A stretch of 6,284 bases of DNA, taken from positions 1 to 6,284 of the forward strand of contig DVOB01000022.1 in the NCBI GenBank assembly GCA_018713975.1, read 5' to 3'. Of the stretch, positions 5,967-6,284 are shown piece by piece (the stretch's first letter is position 1; each line of letters begins with the position of its first letter). The stretch is from Lentihominibacter excrementipullorum. GTDB lineage: Bacteria > Bacillota > Clostridia > Peptostreptococcales > Anaerovoracaceae. A model generated the notes under the pieces. It made no database searches and was not told the origin of the DNA. It was given only the letters and a program-made list of their open reading frames with translations. The position numbers and the translations under genes were made by a program.

Positions 5967-6284
5967 TTATTCTGCCGCCTTTTCCGCTACATTCTTCTTC
6001 AGGAGCGCCAGCATTATCATGCCTGCTACTGCCCCCGCTACCAGGGCTATCACATATCCCATCACATTTCCTACTACAGGGAATACGAAGATACCGCCGT
6101 GGGGAGCTCTCAGAGTACAGCCGAAGGCCATTGATATACCGCCAGCGATAGCCGAACCTACTATACAGGACGGTATAACTCTAAGGGGATCAGAAGCCGC
6201 ATACGGTATGGCGCCTTCAGTAATGAAGCAGAGTCCCATTACATAATTGACAGGAGCCGACTTCAGTTCCGTAGCAGTCCACTT
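5967..6284 (-). CDS. fruA: Fructose-specific PTS permease, EIIC C-terminal end (partial, 5' part missing)
   Basis: The frame is open from the right edge (6284) to the TAA at 5969-5967, giving the last 105 residues. The conserved fructose-EIIC segment MGLCFITEGAIPYAASDP comes directly after a KWT...VNYV linker, and two hydrophobic stretches follow: VIPSCIVGSAIAGGISMAF, and FVFPVVGN leading into a final membrane helix rich in Val, Ala and Gly. APHGGIFVFP between them is also typical of the family. EIIC forms the membrane channel that imports fructose while EIIB phosphorylates it to fructose 1-phosphate. Whether this protein also carries the EIIA and EIIB domains, as many Firmicute FruA proteins do, cannot be seen because the 5' part is cut off. 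The internal ATG at 6239 is not the start, since the conserved frame continues upstream. ptsH begins 39 nt downstream, so this is an upstream operon member; fruK and fruR might lie beyond the edge. Confidence 0.93.
   Translation of the reverse strand, partial: KWTATELKSAPVNYVMGLCFITEGAIPYAASDPLRVIPSCIVGSAIAGGISMAFGCTLRAPHGGIFVFPVVGNVMGYVIALVAGAVAGMIMLALLKKNVAEKAAE

Overview
The window looks like chromosomal DNA from an anaerobic Firmicute, most likely a member of the Clostridia. The evidence is strong GGAGG-type ribosome sites before every gene start, a fructose PTS operon with an HPr that keeps both the His15 and Ser46 regions, a MerR/BmrR-type regulator, a 2,4-diaminopentanoate dehydrogenase-like enzyme (a family known from amino-acid-fermenting clostridia) and a Cys-rich collagen-like protein of the kind seen on spore or cell surfaces. 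Base composition is middling, with a GC-rich collagen segment. Genus or family cannot be fixed from the sequence alone.

Layout. Positions 1-376, minus strand: the 5' part of a collagen-like gene with 32 uninterrupted Gly-X-Y triplets, running off the left edge. Positions 377-680: a divergent intergenic region with a good sigma-A type promoter for the regulator and three short inverted repeats just upstream of it. Positions 681-1520, plus strand: a MerR-family regulator with a C-terminal effector-binding domain. Positions 1535-1565: a promoter with the stretched 19-bp spacer and internal dyad typical of MerR-activated promoters. Positions 1620-2702, plus strand: a Rossmann-fold oxidoreductase of the 2,4-diaminopentanoate/amine dehydrogenase family, the probable target of the regulator. 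Positions 2703-2868: two hairpins separating convergent transcription units.

Positions 2869-6284, minus strand: a tightly spaced operon read right to left as fruA (3' end only), ptsH (HPr), ptsI (Enzyme I), gap (glyceraldehyde-3-phosphate dehydrogenase). Gaps are about 39, 32 and 27 nt, each holding a ribosome site and no obvious promoter. It couples fructose uptake and phosphorylation, the general PTS phosphorelay (PEP to EI to HPr to EII) and the glycolytic step that oxidises the resulting triose phosphate.

I found no mobile element, CRISPR array, tRNA or rRNA. No wholly new system is evident. The most promising lead is the regulator/dehydrogenase pair with its visible operator, because the substrate of the enzyme and the inducer of the regulator are both unknown.
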